Assembly (NCBI GenBank): GCA_040391535.1
Contig: JBEBXQ010000035.1
Coordinates: forward strand, 1-33,980
Origin: JBEBXQ01 sp040391535
Lineage (GTDB): Bacteria; Bacteroidota; Bacteroidia; Cytophagales; Spirosomataceae
Direction of reading: 5' to 3'
Length of the DNA stretch: 33,980 nucleotides
The notes under the pieces were generated by a model. It was not told the origin of the DNA. It was given only the letters and a program-made list of their open reading frames with translations, and did not search any database. Shown piece by piece: positions 26,310-33,980 of this stretch; position 1 is the stretch's first letter; the number at the start of each line of letters is the position of its first letter. Position numbers and translations under genes: made by a program.

Positions 26310-26888
26310 ATGGAGTATGCTTCCCTGAGTGATTCTTTATTGGTAAAATTACTGAAGATAGGGGATGAAGCATCCTTTAGGGAAATTTACAACAGGTACT
26401 GGTATATATTATTTAATACGGCCAAGCGAAAATTATATTCTCCTGAGATTGCAGAGGAACTCATTCAGGATATCTTCACAGACCTTTGGGCAAGGAAAGA
26501 GAGCCTTGAGATTGATCACCTGAAGAGTTATCTTTTCGGGGCATTAAAATTCCAGGTTTTTAATCAGATCCGCAGTCGTCTTGTGCAGGAGGCCTATGAA
26601 AAATACAGCCTTACAAACTACAGTGCGCATGACCGCCATACCGAAAACCTGCTTGCGTATGAAGATCTTTTTAATGCAATAGAAAACGCGATAAAGCAGC
26701 TTCCCGAAAAAACGCGATCGATTTTCAGATTGAACCGCCTGGAAAACCACTCGGTAAAGGAAATTTCTGTTCTGCTGCATATTCCCGAAAGAACCATTGA
26801 ATATCACCTGACCCAGGCTCTGCGCCTTCTGCGGAATTATCTGAAAGAATTCGTCAGTCTTTCTGTGGCTTTTCTGGTTTCTTTCTGA
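26310..26888 (+). CDS. ECF-type RNA polymerase sigma factor
   Basis: A 192-residue sigma-70 family factor with region 2 (about 10-75: FREIYNRYWYILFNTAKRKL, EELIQDIFTDLWARKE) and region 4 with a helix-turn-helix (about 125-180: LPEKTRSIFRLNRLENHSVKEI, then ERTIEYHLTQALRLLRNYL). It ends in a hydrophobic tail (FVSLSVAFLVSF), common in Bacteroidota ECF factors that pair with FecR-type anti-sigma proteins. The expected fecR and susC/susD genes do not follow; about 0.8 kb without genes does. Its target genes cannot be told from position. Confidence 0.9.
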   Translation: MEYASLSDSLLVKLLKIGDEASFREIYNRYWYILFNTAKRKLYSPEIAEELIQDIFTDLWARKESLEIDHLKSYLFGALKFQVFNQIRSRLVQEAYEKYSLTNYSAHDRHTENLLAYEDLFNAIENAIKQLPEKTRSIFRLNRLENHSVKEISVLLHIPERTIEYHLTQALRLLRNYLKEFVSLSVAFLVSF

Positions 26889-27721
26889 AGGGGATGCCGG
26901 ACTGATGGGTTCTGGTATATTCCTTCCAGCCTGAAACAGTTTATCGGATTGCTGAATACGATCCGTTTCGCATTGGAATTATTATTAAGATTAACGTCTC
27001 CGGTGAAAGTTACCTGTATACAGTGCAAGGATTTCTTCAATATCCGGACTCTGTTGAATAACCCTCACCGGGAAATAATACTGTAACTACTACGTCAGGA
27101 AAATAAACAGTCTTCTACACAATTATCCATTTTAAAGCTCATGTTGACGCGATCCGATCTGTATTGCAGCATCATGGGTTTCCGGAAATTAATGCCCGTT
27201 AGATGAAAAATTAAATTGCTATGGTCATACAATATTTCCTATGTACATTTGCTAATGTATTTTATATTTAATTAGTCTAAATATAAAAAATGAGTTGATT
27301 TTTGTCATTCTGATTAAAAAATTTGGGGTAACTGATAACTATTCAGGATGTTGGGATGGTTTTGTGTGAACTTGTATTACTAATCCATGAATATCATTCT
27401 ACTTAAATCCCTTAGGTAATATTTAATGTTGATTACCATAATCGCTCTGAATAGCGCTAAGATTTACATTCGATCATTTAATTATAAAGTATACACAGAT
27501 AATATGGACGTACTGATCTTTACCATCATTTGGCGGTTTATAAGGGATAATCCGTCACAAGGTTTTTGAGATTGTAATGGATTGATTTTGCTGCAAAAAG
27601 AAGCAGTTTAACAGTACGGGTGCAGAACATCATTCGTGGATGAACAGGAGATCATTGTCATTTAGAATAGATGGTAAATGTTTCGCTGTGTTTAGGTTAG
27701 TCGTTGTTTTAACTTTAAAAA
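26889..27721. other. Gene-free stretch after the sigma factor
   Basis: More than 800 bases with no supported gene. One frame stays open at 26892-27085 but has no usable start and no recognisable family. The stretch holds an operator-like palindrome with a TTTGC box (27244-27287). Its size and place match where an anti-sigma gene would be expected, so decayed coding sequence is possible, but I could not recognise any. Confidence 0.5.
27244..27287 (+). promoter_or_regulatory. Operator-like site with TTTGC box, copy 1
   Basis: TACATTTGC (27244-27252) is followed 17 bases later by AATTAGTCTA (27270-27279). The latter lies across a perfect 10-bp inverted repeat, TTTATATTTA (27261-27270) and TAAATATAAA (27278-27287), with a 7-nt centre. 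The same two words occur before the TonB receptor (28992-29037). The form resembles a metalloregulator operator overlapping a Bacteroidota promoter; no gene follows for over 430 bases. Confidence 0.45.
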
Positions 27722-28717
27722 GTGCAAATTTTGAAAAAGCTTTTCTATACAAAAATCAGATATTTGGTATTAGTTATTCCTGCTTTGATAGTGTTGGGTA
27801 CGATCTGCGAACAGGTCATTCAATTCTACTTTAACCGGCAGAGGCCTGAAGCTGAGCATTTCTGTGAAATAGACGGGAATCAAATCCATTTTGTTAAGAA
27901 GGGGCATGGTGGTCCTACTGTTGTCTTTCAGTCGGGTCTTGGGGGAGATCACAAAATCTGGGAGCAGATTCAGGATTCGCTTTCTCAGCTGACTACCACC
28001 ATCTCATATGACAGAATCGGGCTCCAATGGAGTGACCCTTCCACACAGGTAAAAACCCTGGAAAGTATTAAAAATGAACTGTTCCGCTTATTAGAAAAGA
28101 CAAATTGTCCTAAACCTTATGTGCTGGTTGGCCACTCATTGGCGGGAATTACGTTACGACCATTTATCCGCGATTATAGCAAGGATATAAGCGGGATTGT
28201 GCTGCTTGATGTTTCTCATCCGCTCGATGTAAAGAGATCGTCCGACGAACTGAAAAAATACCTTCGGGTTCCACCCTTGTGGTTAATGACCATTTTAGTG
28301 GAGACTGGAATTGCCCGGCTTTTTCTGACCCTACAACCATTCATACAGGATCTTCCAAAGGACCATTGGATGAATAGATATATCAGGGATTATCTCTACA
28401 GATCATATAAGACCCTACTAAGGGAAGCGGTTGATGACGATCGGATGTTTGAGGAAGCAGAATCTATAAAATCCTTTTTTAACATTCCTCTGGTGGTCAT
28501 TACCGGATCTTATCCCGATGGTGCCGGATTTCTTACGGATCCGGGTTTGGAGTCTGAATACCTGTTTATTCACCGGGAGCTGCAGCATGATTTGCTTAAC
28601 CTGTCCACCAATAGCAGGCAGATGATGGCCTTTAAAAGCGGACATTATGTTCCTCTTCAGGATCCGGCTATTGTTATAGATGCAGTAAAGGATATGCTTA
28701 AGACCCCGACCGATTAA
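27722..28717 (+). CDS. Membrane-anchored alpha/beta hydrolase
   Basis: A 331-residue protein with one N-terminal membrane anchor or uncleaved signal (YLVLVIPALIVLGTICEQV, about 14-32). The alpha/beta-hydrolase fold follows: an oxyanion-region segment (KKGHGGPTVVFQSGLGG, about 59-75), YDRIG at 96-100, the nucleophile elbow GHSLAG at 137-142 (Ser139), and the catalytic His308 in SGHYVP near the C-terminus; an acidic residue lies between. The frame has no ATG start: a stop at 27716 forces GTG 27722 or TTG 27731. Substrate unknown. No partner genes are evident. Confidence 0.8.
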   Translation: MQILKKLFYTKIRYLVLVIPALIVLGTICEQVIQFYFNRQRPEAEHFCEIDGNQIHFVKKGHGGPTVVFQSGLGGDHKIWEQIQDSLSQLTTTISYDRIGLQWSDPSTQVKTLESIKNELFRLLEKTNCPKPYVLVGHSLAGITLRPFIRDYSKDISGIVLLDVSHPLDVKRSSDELKKYLRVPPLWLMTILVETGIARLFLTLQPFIQDLPKDHWMNRYIRDYLYRSYKTLLREAVDDDRMFEEAESIKSFFNIPLVVITGSYPDGAGFLTDPGLESEYLFIHRELQHDLLNLSTNSRQMMAFKSGHYVPLQDPAIVIDAVKDMLKTPTD

Positions 28718-29234
28718 GTAGCCCCTCAGATGCCGGTTTAATTACGGGCGGTTTCTTTCCCTGCTCCTTGTTGTATTGGTTTTTATTGCCTGATCCGGGG
28801 CAAACAGGGCAAAGTGGTCAGACCCATCCGTTTATCACACGTAGCAACGAAAATCAGGAGGGGGCACGTGCACATCGGATAGGTGGTGAGGCATCGGACA
28901 GATGAAGCAGAACATAGCTGATACAGGATGCATGTGCAGATAATCCAACCGAACCGGCAGATTTTATAAGTATAGTTCTTAAAGGATCTTATACATTTGC
29001 ATCATTATTTATAATTAGTCTATTTAGAAATAAATAAAAAACAACACTTACTTTACAGGTCGCTTTTATAACATGAGTACAGAATTAAAATACAAAAATG
29101 AATAAATGATCTGAGCATCAAATCAGATTCAATCAAAAGCATATCGAATTCAAAGCAAACAACAGGGGCGGTTGTATCCGCCCGATTTTCGCGCTAATGC
29201 GTCATACTTTCAAACGCTGAATTATTTTAAAGCA
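28718..29234. other. Gene-free region upstream of the TonB receptor
   Basis: About 500 bases without a supported gene. Its right half contains the operator/promoter-like site at 28992-29037; the remaining 200 bases to the receptor ATG are AT-rich and would form a long mRNA leader. No tRNA or recognisable riboswitch is seen. Confidence 0.5.
28992..29037 (+). promoter_or_regulatory. Operator-like site with TTTGC box, copy 2, upstream of TonB receptor
   Basis: TACATTTGC (28992-29000) is followed after 12 bases by AATTAGTCTA (29013-29022). Outer arms TTATTTAT (29005-29012) and ATAAATAA (29030-29037) are perfect inverted repeats. TTTG here could be the -33 box, with TATTTAG (29021-29027) as a poor -7 box. 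Placed before a siderophore-type receptor, an iron-responsive (Fur- or DtxR-like) operator is a reasonable guess. Confidence 0.5.
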
Positions 29235-31610
29235 ATGCAAATTATTAAAGCTCTGCACACAGGATTTCTTTGTATCCTGTCAATAATCGCCTTTGCCCAG
29301 GAGCCCGGCGTCTCGCTGTCGGGGCAGGTGCGGACAGAGGAAGGTGAAACGCTCCCTGGGGCGGCTATCAGCCTCAAAGGTACTTCCTATGGCACAGTCG
29401 CCAATGCTGATGGCAAATATATGCTCACAAACGTACGCCCTGGCTCCTATCAGTTGCAGATAACCTATCTGGGTTACAGAACGCTCTCCAGAGATATTTC
29501 GGTGAAGGCCGGTGAACAGATCAGACATAACTTCAAACTGGTTTCTGAAACTCATGAACTTGAATCATTATCGGTAATCGGCCGTTCGGAAACCAGGGAG
29601 GTAAACCGTCAGGCCTATAATGTAACTGCAATTGATGCCAAAAAGCTGCAAAATTCGACTCTTGACCTGTCTCATGCCCTTGACCGGGTATCAGGAGTAC
29701 GTGTCAGAGAAAGCGGAGGGGTCGGATCCAATATGAATTTCTCACTTAACGGGTTTACCGGCCGTCAGGTCAAATTCTTCCTTGATGGTGTCCCCATGGA
29801 CAATTTTGGTTCGTCATTCCAGCTAAATAACATTCCGATCAACCTTGCAGAACGTGTGGAAGTTTACAAGGGTGTCGTGCCGATCTGGTTGGGTTCAGAT
29901 GCATTGGGAGGTGCCGTAAATATTGTAACCAATACCCGGCAGAACAGCTATCTGGATGCATCTTATTCCTATGGCTCTTTCAATACGCACCGTACAGCAA
30001 TCAATGCGGGATATACGGGCAAAAATGGCTTCACAGCACAACTCAATGCATTCCAGAATTATTCGGATAATAATTACTGGATTACAGTGGATGTAGCAGA
30101 TGTGAATACGGGAGAATATTTCAGAAATCAGCGCCTTCGCCGGTTTCACGACACCTATCACAATGAAACTGTGATCGCGAACGTCGGCGTGGTTAACAAA
30201 AAGTTTGCAGACCGCTTGCTGGTAGGGATCACATTAGGTAAAAACAAAGCCGAGATTCAGACTGGTGCGCGGATGGTAAGTGTGTTTGGGGCATGGCACC
30301 GCAAAGGAAATATTGTGATGCCCAGCTTGAAATATCAGAAGAAGGATTTGTTTGTCAAAGGTCTGAATGTCAATATTTCAGCCAACTATAATCTCGGGCA
30401 GGAGCAGAATGTAGATACTGTATACCGGAGGTACAACTGGTTCCAGCAATTCAAGCAGTACGAAGGCAGCGGCAGTGAGAGAGAAAGATCGCTCTACCGG
30501 TTCCGTAATAATAATGGCCTGGCTACGGGGAATGTAACCTATCAGATCAATGACCGTCATTCATTTACCATTAACAACGTATATAATACCTTCAATCGCA
30601 GAGGAGAGGATGAACTTTTTCCGGATGCGGAAAAATACGAACAACCGCGGATCAACAAGAAGAATGTATTGGGTTTGGGATATAAATTCAATTATAGTGA
30701 AAAATGGAATACGTCTGTGTTCGTAAAACATTTTTCCCAGCGAAACAGATATTCGGTGTCTTACAATCCGAGCGGGAACTGGGGAGATAATGCATTCCTT
30801 GAGCAGAAAAACAACTTTACAAAACTGGGCTACGGAATTGCCACTACCTACTTTATTGTAAAGAATCTTCAATTGAAAGGATCATTTGAAAAAAGTTATC
30901 GTTTGCCGGAAACCGATGAGCTTTTCGGTGATCTTATTAACCTTGAAGGCAATATAGAGCTGGACCCCGAAACAAGCTATAACTACAATCTGGGTTTTAG
31001 TTATAACGGGAGCATCAACAGGGTGCATCGTTTCAGCGCCGATGTAAATTTGCTTTACCGGGATGCCCAGGGTTTTATTCGTCCGCGACTTAATGCCAAC
31101 CAAACCAAGCAGGTCATGGACAACCTGGCTGACGTGACCAACTTTGGGGTAGACGGTGAAATTCGTTATTCCTACAGGCAGCTGTTTACCGCTGGTGTGA
31201 ACCTGACTTACCAGGACCTCCGCAACAACACACGTTTCGAAGATGGTTATACTGTCGAAAGCCCGCTTTACCGGGACCGCATTCCTAACATGCCCTTCAT
31301 GTTCGGTAATGCAGATGCCGCATTATTTCTTAAGGACTTCGGAAAAAAAGGCAATACACTAACGTTTGGCTACAACCTCTTGTATGTACATGCTTATTAT
31401 CTCTACTGGCCTAGCCTTGGCAAAGATAAACTGGATATTCCACAGCAGCTAAGTCACGATGTGAATGTAGTATATGCGATGGCAGATGGCAGATACAATG
31501 TATCGGTAGAGTGCAAAAATCTGCTTGATTCCAAGCTGTTTGATAATTTCAGTTTGCAAAAACCAAGTCGTGGACTTTATGTCAAATTACGCTATTTTAT
31601 CAGTAAATAA
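29235..31610 (+). CDS. TonB-dependent outer-membrane receptor, siderophore/metal type
   Basis: A receptor of about 791 residues with a signal peptide (cut after SIIAFA, residue 21), a carboxypeptidase-regulatory-like domain (about 26-102), a TonB-box-like LSVIGRS (112-118), a plug containing GVRVRESGGVGSN, FFLDGVPMDNFG and ERVEVYKGVVPIWLGSDALGGAVNIVTN, and a 22-strand-type barrel ending YVKLRYFISK. It is shorter than SusC proteins and has no SusD partner. With the following DUF4374 gene it matches iron-siderophore uptake loci in Bacteroidota. I chose ATG 29235, since the upstream TTG at 29172 adds residues before the signal peptide. Metal specificity is inferred only. Confidence 0.88.
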   Translation: MQIIKALHTGFLCILSIIAFAQEPGVSLSGQVRTEEGETLPGAAISLKGTSYGTVANADGKYMLTNVRPGSYQLQITYLGYRTLSRDISVKAGEQIRHNFKLVSETHELESLSVIGRSETREVNRQAYNVTAIDAKKLQNSTLDLSHALDRVSGVRVRESGGVGSNMNFSLNGFTGRQVKFFLDGVPMDNFGSSFQLNNIPINLAERVEVYKGVVPIWLGSDALGGAVNIVTNTRQNSYLDASYSYGSFNTHRTAINAGYTGKNGFTAQLNAFQNYSDNNYWITVDVADVNTGEYFRNQRLRRFHDTYHNETVIANVGVVNKKFADRLLVGITLGKNKAEIQTGARMVSVFGAWHRKGNIVMPSLKYQKKDLFVKGLNVNISANYNLGQEQNVDTVYRRYNWFQQFKQYEGSGSERERSLYRFRNNNGLATGNVTYQINDRHSFTINNVYNTFNRRGEDELFPDAEKYEQPRINKKNVLGLGYKFNYSEKWNTSVFVKHFSQRNRYSVSYNPSGNWGDNAFLEQKNNFTKLGYGIATTYFIVKNLQLKGSFEKSYRLPETDELFGDLINLEGNIELDPETSYNYNLGFSYNGSINRVHRFSADVNLLYRDAQGFIRPRLNANQTKQVMDNLADVTNFGVDGEIRYSYRQLFTAGVNLTYQDLRNNTRFEDGYTVESPLYRDRIPNMPFMFGNADAALFLKDFGKKGNTLTFGYNLLYVHAYYLYWPSLGKDKLDIPQQLSHDVNVVYAMADGRYNVSVECKNLLDSKLFDNFSLQKPSRGLYVKLRYFISK

Positions 31611-31646
31611 TTCCAATCAATATAAAATTTAATGCAAATCATAAAC

Positions 31647-32891
31647 ATGAAAAAGTCATATTTAAAATGGTTTTTCGCGGTGGGAGCTGGTCTTTTCATG
31701 AGCGCATGCAGTGACGACAAGAATAATGCCCCCACGCCTGATCCCGATCCTGAACCAGGTACTGGCACAACCTCGCGTTATGTGGTTGCATCTGCACCGA
31801 TCGGTTCACAGGGTGTTGCAGATTATCTGTTAACAACGAGCGACCTGACCAAAGGTACCATCAGCACGGTAGGGCAGGGTATTGAACAGGATGGCTCATA
31901 CCGCTATTACATGACTCACAAAGGCAAATTCTTCAGCCTGCTTTATGGGCAAGGCAATCCGGGTGCTGTAACAACCTACACACTGGATGATAAAGGGGAA
32001 CTTCAGAAAACTTCTGATTTTCAGGCTGAAACTGTACAGGTATTTACCACCGCAGGTGATGATATTCTGACAATCAAAGTACCCCGAAGCGGCAACGAGA
32101 GTGCCTCCTGGTTCCGCATCAATGCAGATCAGTCCAAAATCGTTGCTGAAGGACAGATTAACATCGTGAATCTGGCCGGCAATGGCGAGCGTGCGCACTT
32201 TACCTGGGCTACTCAGGTAGGAGACAAAGTGTTTGCTCCTTATATGAGCATTAAAGGTGTTGCGCCGGATGTGTTCGGAACAGCAAATCCTGATAGCACC
32301 TGGATCGCTGTTTTTTCATACCCGGGGATGACCTACGAAAAAACGATTAAGGATAATCGTACCAGCTTTATTGGCGCTTACTTCAACAATGGCCTGGCTG
32401 TGGATGAAAACGGAGACGTTTATGGTTTCTCTCCGGCATCAGCAAGTGACGCCGGTACCCCGTCATCTACCAAGCCGTCTGCATTCATTCGTATCAAAAA
32501 AGGCACTACTGAGTTTGACCAGACCTATTTCTTCAATGTGCAGGAGAAATCAGGAGGGTACAAGATTGCCAACCAGACCTACCTGGGCAACGGTAAGATC
32601 CTTTTGTACATGTACGGAACAGTTAACACCGCTACCGGAAGTAAAAAACTTGCTATCGCTGATCTCTATAATCAGACGTTCACCTGGGTAACCGGTGCTC
32701 CTGATGCAATCGCTTCATCATCTGCTTCCTATAATAATAATACAGTAAGTGATGATAAGAAGAGTGTTTATGTAGGCATTAATACCGAAGCTGGCAGCTG
32801 GATTTATACGATTGATATTGCAACGGCTGTAGCTACACAGGGACTTAAAGTAGAAGGAGGTGCAATTACCGCTGTTTTGAAAGTAAAATAA
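31647..32891 (+). CDS. DUF4374 lipoprotein
   Basis: A lipoprotein of about 414 residues. The signal ends LFMSAC (Cys at 21) and a Pro/Asp/Glu-rich linker (PTPDPDPEPGTGT) follows. The body has repeating beta-strand segments with GDDILTIKVP, AYFNNGLAVDENGDVYGF and NGKILLYMYG, suggesting a beta-propeller, and fits DUF4374. Family members lie beside TonB siderophore receptors and are thought to help bind or handle the metal complex at the surface; the mechanism is not established. The gap to the receptor is 36 bp, so they are co-transcribed, and a strong hairpin follows. ATG 31632 is an alternative start, but it pushes the signal peptide inward. Confidence 0.85.
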   Translation: MKKSYLKWFFAVGAGLFMSACSDDKNNAPTPDPDPEPGTGTTSRYVVASAPIGSQGVADYLLTTSDLTKGTISTVGQGIEQDGSYRYYMTHKGKFFSLLYGQGNPGAVTTYTLDDKGELQKTSDFQAETVQVFTTAGDDILTIKVPRSGNESASWFRINADQSKIVAEGQINIVNLAGNGERAHFTWATQVGDKVFAPYMSIKGVAPDVFGTANPDSTWIAVFSYPGMTYEKTIKDNRTSFIGAYFNNGLAVDENGDVYGFSPASASDAGTPSSTKPSAFIRIKKGTTEFDQTYFFNVQEKSGGYKIANQTYLGNGKILLYMYGTVNTATGSKKLAIADLYNQTFTWVTGAPDAIASSSASYNNNTVSDDKKSVYVGINTEAGSWIYTIDIATAVATQGLKVEGGAITAVLKVK

Positions 32892-32907
32892 CTGAATTAT
32901 TTTAAAT

Positions 32908-32938
32908 CTACTCCCCACCATAATACGGTGGGGAGTAG
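32908..32938 (+). terminator. Terminator after the DUF4374 gene
   Basis: CTACTCCCCACC (32908-32919) and GGTGGGGAGTAG (32927-32938) form a perfect 12-bp GC-rich stem with a 7-nt loop, 17 bases after the stop. The U-tract is poor. It separates the receptor/DUF4374 unit from the AraC-type gene. Confidence 0.8.
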
Positions 32939-33047
32939 TTAGAAGTCATCAGCAGAGAGCAAGATATTGACAGAGTGTTTTGTTACTGAAGCTCTCCGGA
33001 CAGCAAAATAATCAGATGAAGCATAGAGTGAGTAAGCCAGGGTGGAA

Positions 33048-33932
33048 ATGGGATACAGAAATATCAGAATAGGGCAGACATACGAAGAAGCAGGAAATAC
33101 GCAATCTCAGGATTATCCTCTTCATCAACTTGGTAATGCATTTTTTTCAATGTCAACCATTGAAGGAGCAGATGAATACTTCTTCAGGGAAGTACACCGT
33201 CATGATTTTTATGAACTGCTCTGGTTCACTGATGTCAGGCCGAATCAGGTACATTACATCGACTTCAACAAGTATCCAATTGCCAATAATCAGGCATTTC
33301 TGCTGTGGCCGGACCAGGTTCACAGTATAGATAAGCTTCATAAAAGGGGATTTGTACTGGCCATTTCAAAGGATTTTTTTGAGAGGCTGATTGGTAACGA
33401 AATCTCCAGGGTTTTAGGCTGCTCCACCAGCTTTACCGTCGTGATCCCCGATGACTGGCTGCAGGTTTTAAATACACTGATGGATCTGATCAGGATTGAA
33501 TATGACGGAGCCTGCCGCCCTTCTATTCTTGAATCCTATCTCCGAAGCTGGTTTCTGCATTGTATTGAAGTACAAAAACAGATCAATCCCATCCCGCATA
33601 ATGACCCGCGCCTGCAAACACTGATTGGGTTCATAGAAGTTCATTACCGCAAACAACGTCATGCTGATTTTTATGCAAAGCAGTTATCGATCAGCGCCAA
33701 GCGACTCAATGAACTTACCAGCAAATCATTTGGCAAAACCATCAGTCAGATGATTAACGATCGCCTGATTCTTGAAGCAAAACGTGAAATTGGTTATATC
33801 GAAAAGCCTATCAAAGAAATCAGCTATGAACTGGGCTTTTCAGAACCTGCCTATTTCACGAGATTCTTCGGGAAACAGACAGGATATTCCCCTCTGGAAT
33901 TCAGAAGAAGAGTCGTTGTACCAGATCATTAA
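33048..33932 (+). CDS. AraC family transcriptional regulator
   Basis: A regulator of about 294 residues with an N-terminal cupin-like sensing half (HRHDFYELLWF and FLLWPDQVHSI, around 50-100) and a C-terminal AraC DNA-binding domain of two helix-turn-helix units (about 195-285: DFYAKQLSISAKRLNELTSKSFG and IKEISYELGFSEPAYFTRFFGKQTGYSPLEFRR). Both HTH signatures are complete. I chose ATG 33048 over GTG 33042. It lies after the receptor/DUF4374 genes beyond a terminator, so it is probably a separate unit that may control that locus. No conserved Bacteroidota promoter was found before it. Confidence 0.88.
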   Translation: MGYRNIRIGQTYEEAGNTQSQDYPLHQLGNAFFSMSTIEGADEYFFREVHRHDFYELLWFTDVRPNQVHYIDFNKYPIANNQAFLLWPDQVHSIDKLHKRGFVLAISKDFFERLIGNEISRVLGCSTSFTVVIPDDWLQVLNTLMDLIRIEYDGACRPSILESYLRSWFLHCIEVQKQINPIPHNDPRLQTLIGFIEVHYRKQRHADFYAKQLSISAKRLNELTSKSFGKTISQMINDRLILEAKREIGYIEKPIKEISYELGFSEPAYFTRFFGKQTGYSPLEFRRRVVVPDH

Positions 33933-33980
33933 TCAGAAGTGAGCTCCCCTGTTTTCTGAAATATAACAGATTGAAATATA

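Noticed and set aside
26892..27085. About 64 open codons after the sigma factor, possibly an anti-sigma remnant
   Set aside because: No start codon in a sensible place and no recognisable FecR or other motif; the length is within chance expectation.

Overview
The window is chromosomal DNA from a member of the Bacteroidota, most likely a Cytophagales bacterium of the Dyadobacter/Spirosoma type. That placement is inference; no rRNA or other taxonomic marker is present. The evidence is a SusC/SusD pair, a second TonB-dependent receptor with a carboxypeptidase-like N-terminal domain, a GldJ gliding/type IX secretion lipoprotein, an ECF sigma factor of the Bacteroidota type, DUF4153 and DUF4374 proteins, and several matches to the Bacteroidota promoter (TTTG about 20 bp before TAnnTTTG). 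There is no tRNA, rRNA, CRISPR array, insertion sequence or phage gene.

Layout. 1-3.8 kb: an outer-membrane barrel protein (-) diverges from a DUF4153 membrane protein translationally coupled to comF (+). 3.8-9.6 kb (all -): gldJ, mfd and argB, housekeeping genes with separate promoters or hairpins between them. 9.6-10.7 kb: an AEC-type permease (-). 10.8-17.4 kb (-): a SusC / SusD / small lipoprotein / Tat-signal aminotransferase operon, ending in a strong hairpin and starting from a candidate promoter far upstream. 18.0-19.7 kb: recJ (+). 19.75-24.5 kb (all -): in transcription order a DapL-like aminotransferase, a TraB/GumN protein, a coiled-coil protein with a fresh internal duplication, dxr, and a small membrane protein. 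24.7-26.1 kb: a Tat-exported Gfo/Idh/MocA oxidoreductase (+) closed by a good terminator. 26.3-28.7 kb: an orphan ECF sigma factor, about 0.8 kb without genes, and an alpha/beta hydrolase (+). 29.2-33.9 kb: a siderophore/metal-type TonB receptor, a DUF4374 lipoprotein and an AraC-type regulator (+).

How the genes work together. Two nutrient-acquisition loci stand out. The SusCD operon brings a substrate through the outer membrane and encodes a PLP aminotransferase with a twin-arginine signal, which would place the enzyme outside the cytoplasm. The TonB receptor/DUF4374/AraC group resembles iron-siderophore uptake loci; a candidate operator upstream of the receptor shares its core with a second site lying in the gene-free stretch downstream of the sigma factor. 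The rest is DNA repair (mfd, recJ), arginine and isoprenoid biosynthesis (argB, dxr), competence/recombination (comF) and the cell surface (gldJ).

Most notable: the SusCD operon with an exported aminotransferase, the pair of matching operator-like sites, recJ and dxr with promoter elements four bases from the start codon (predicting leaderless mRNAs), and a 174-bp near-perfect tandem duplication in the coiled-coil gene. No clearly new multi-gene defence or mobile system was found.
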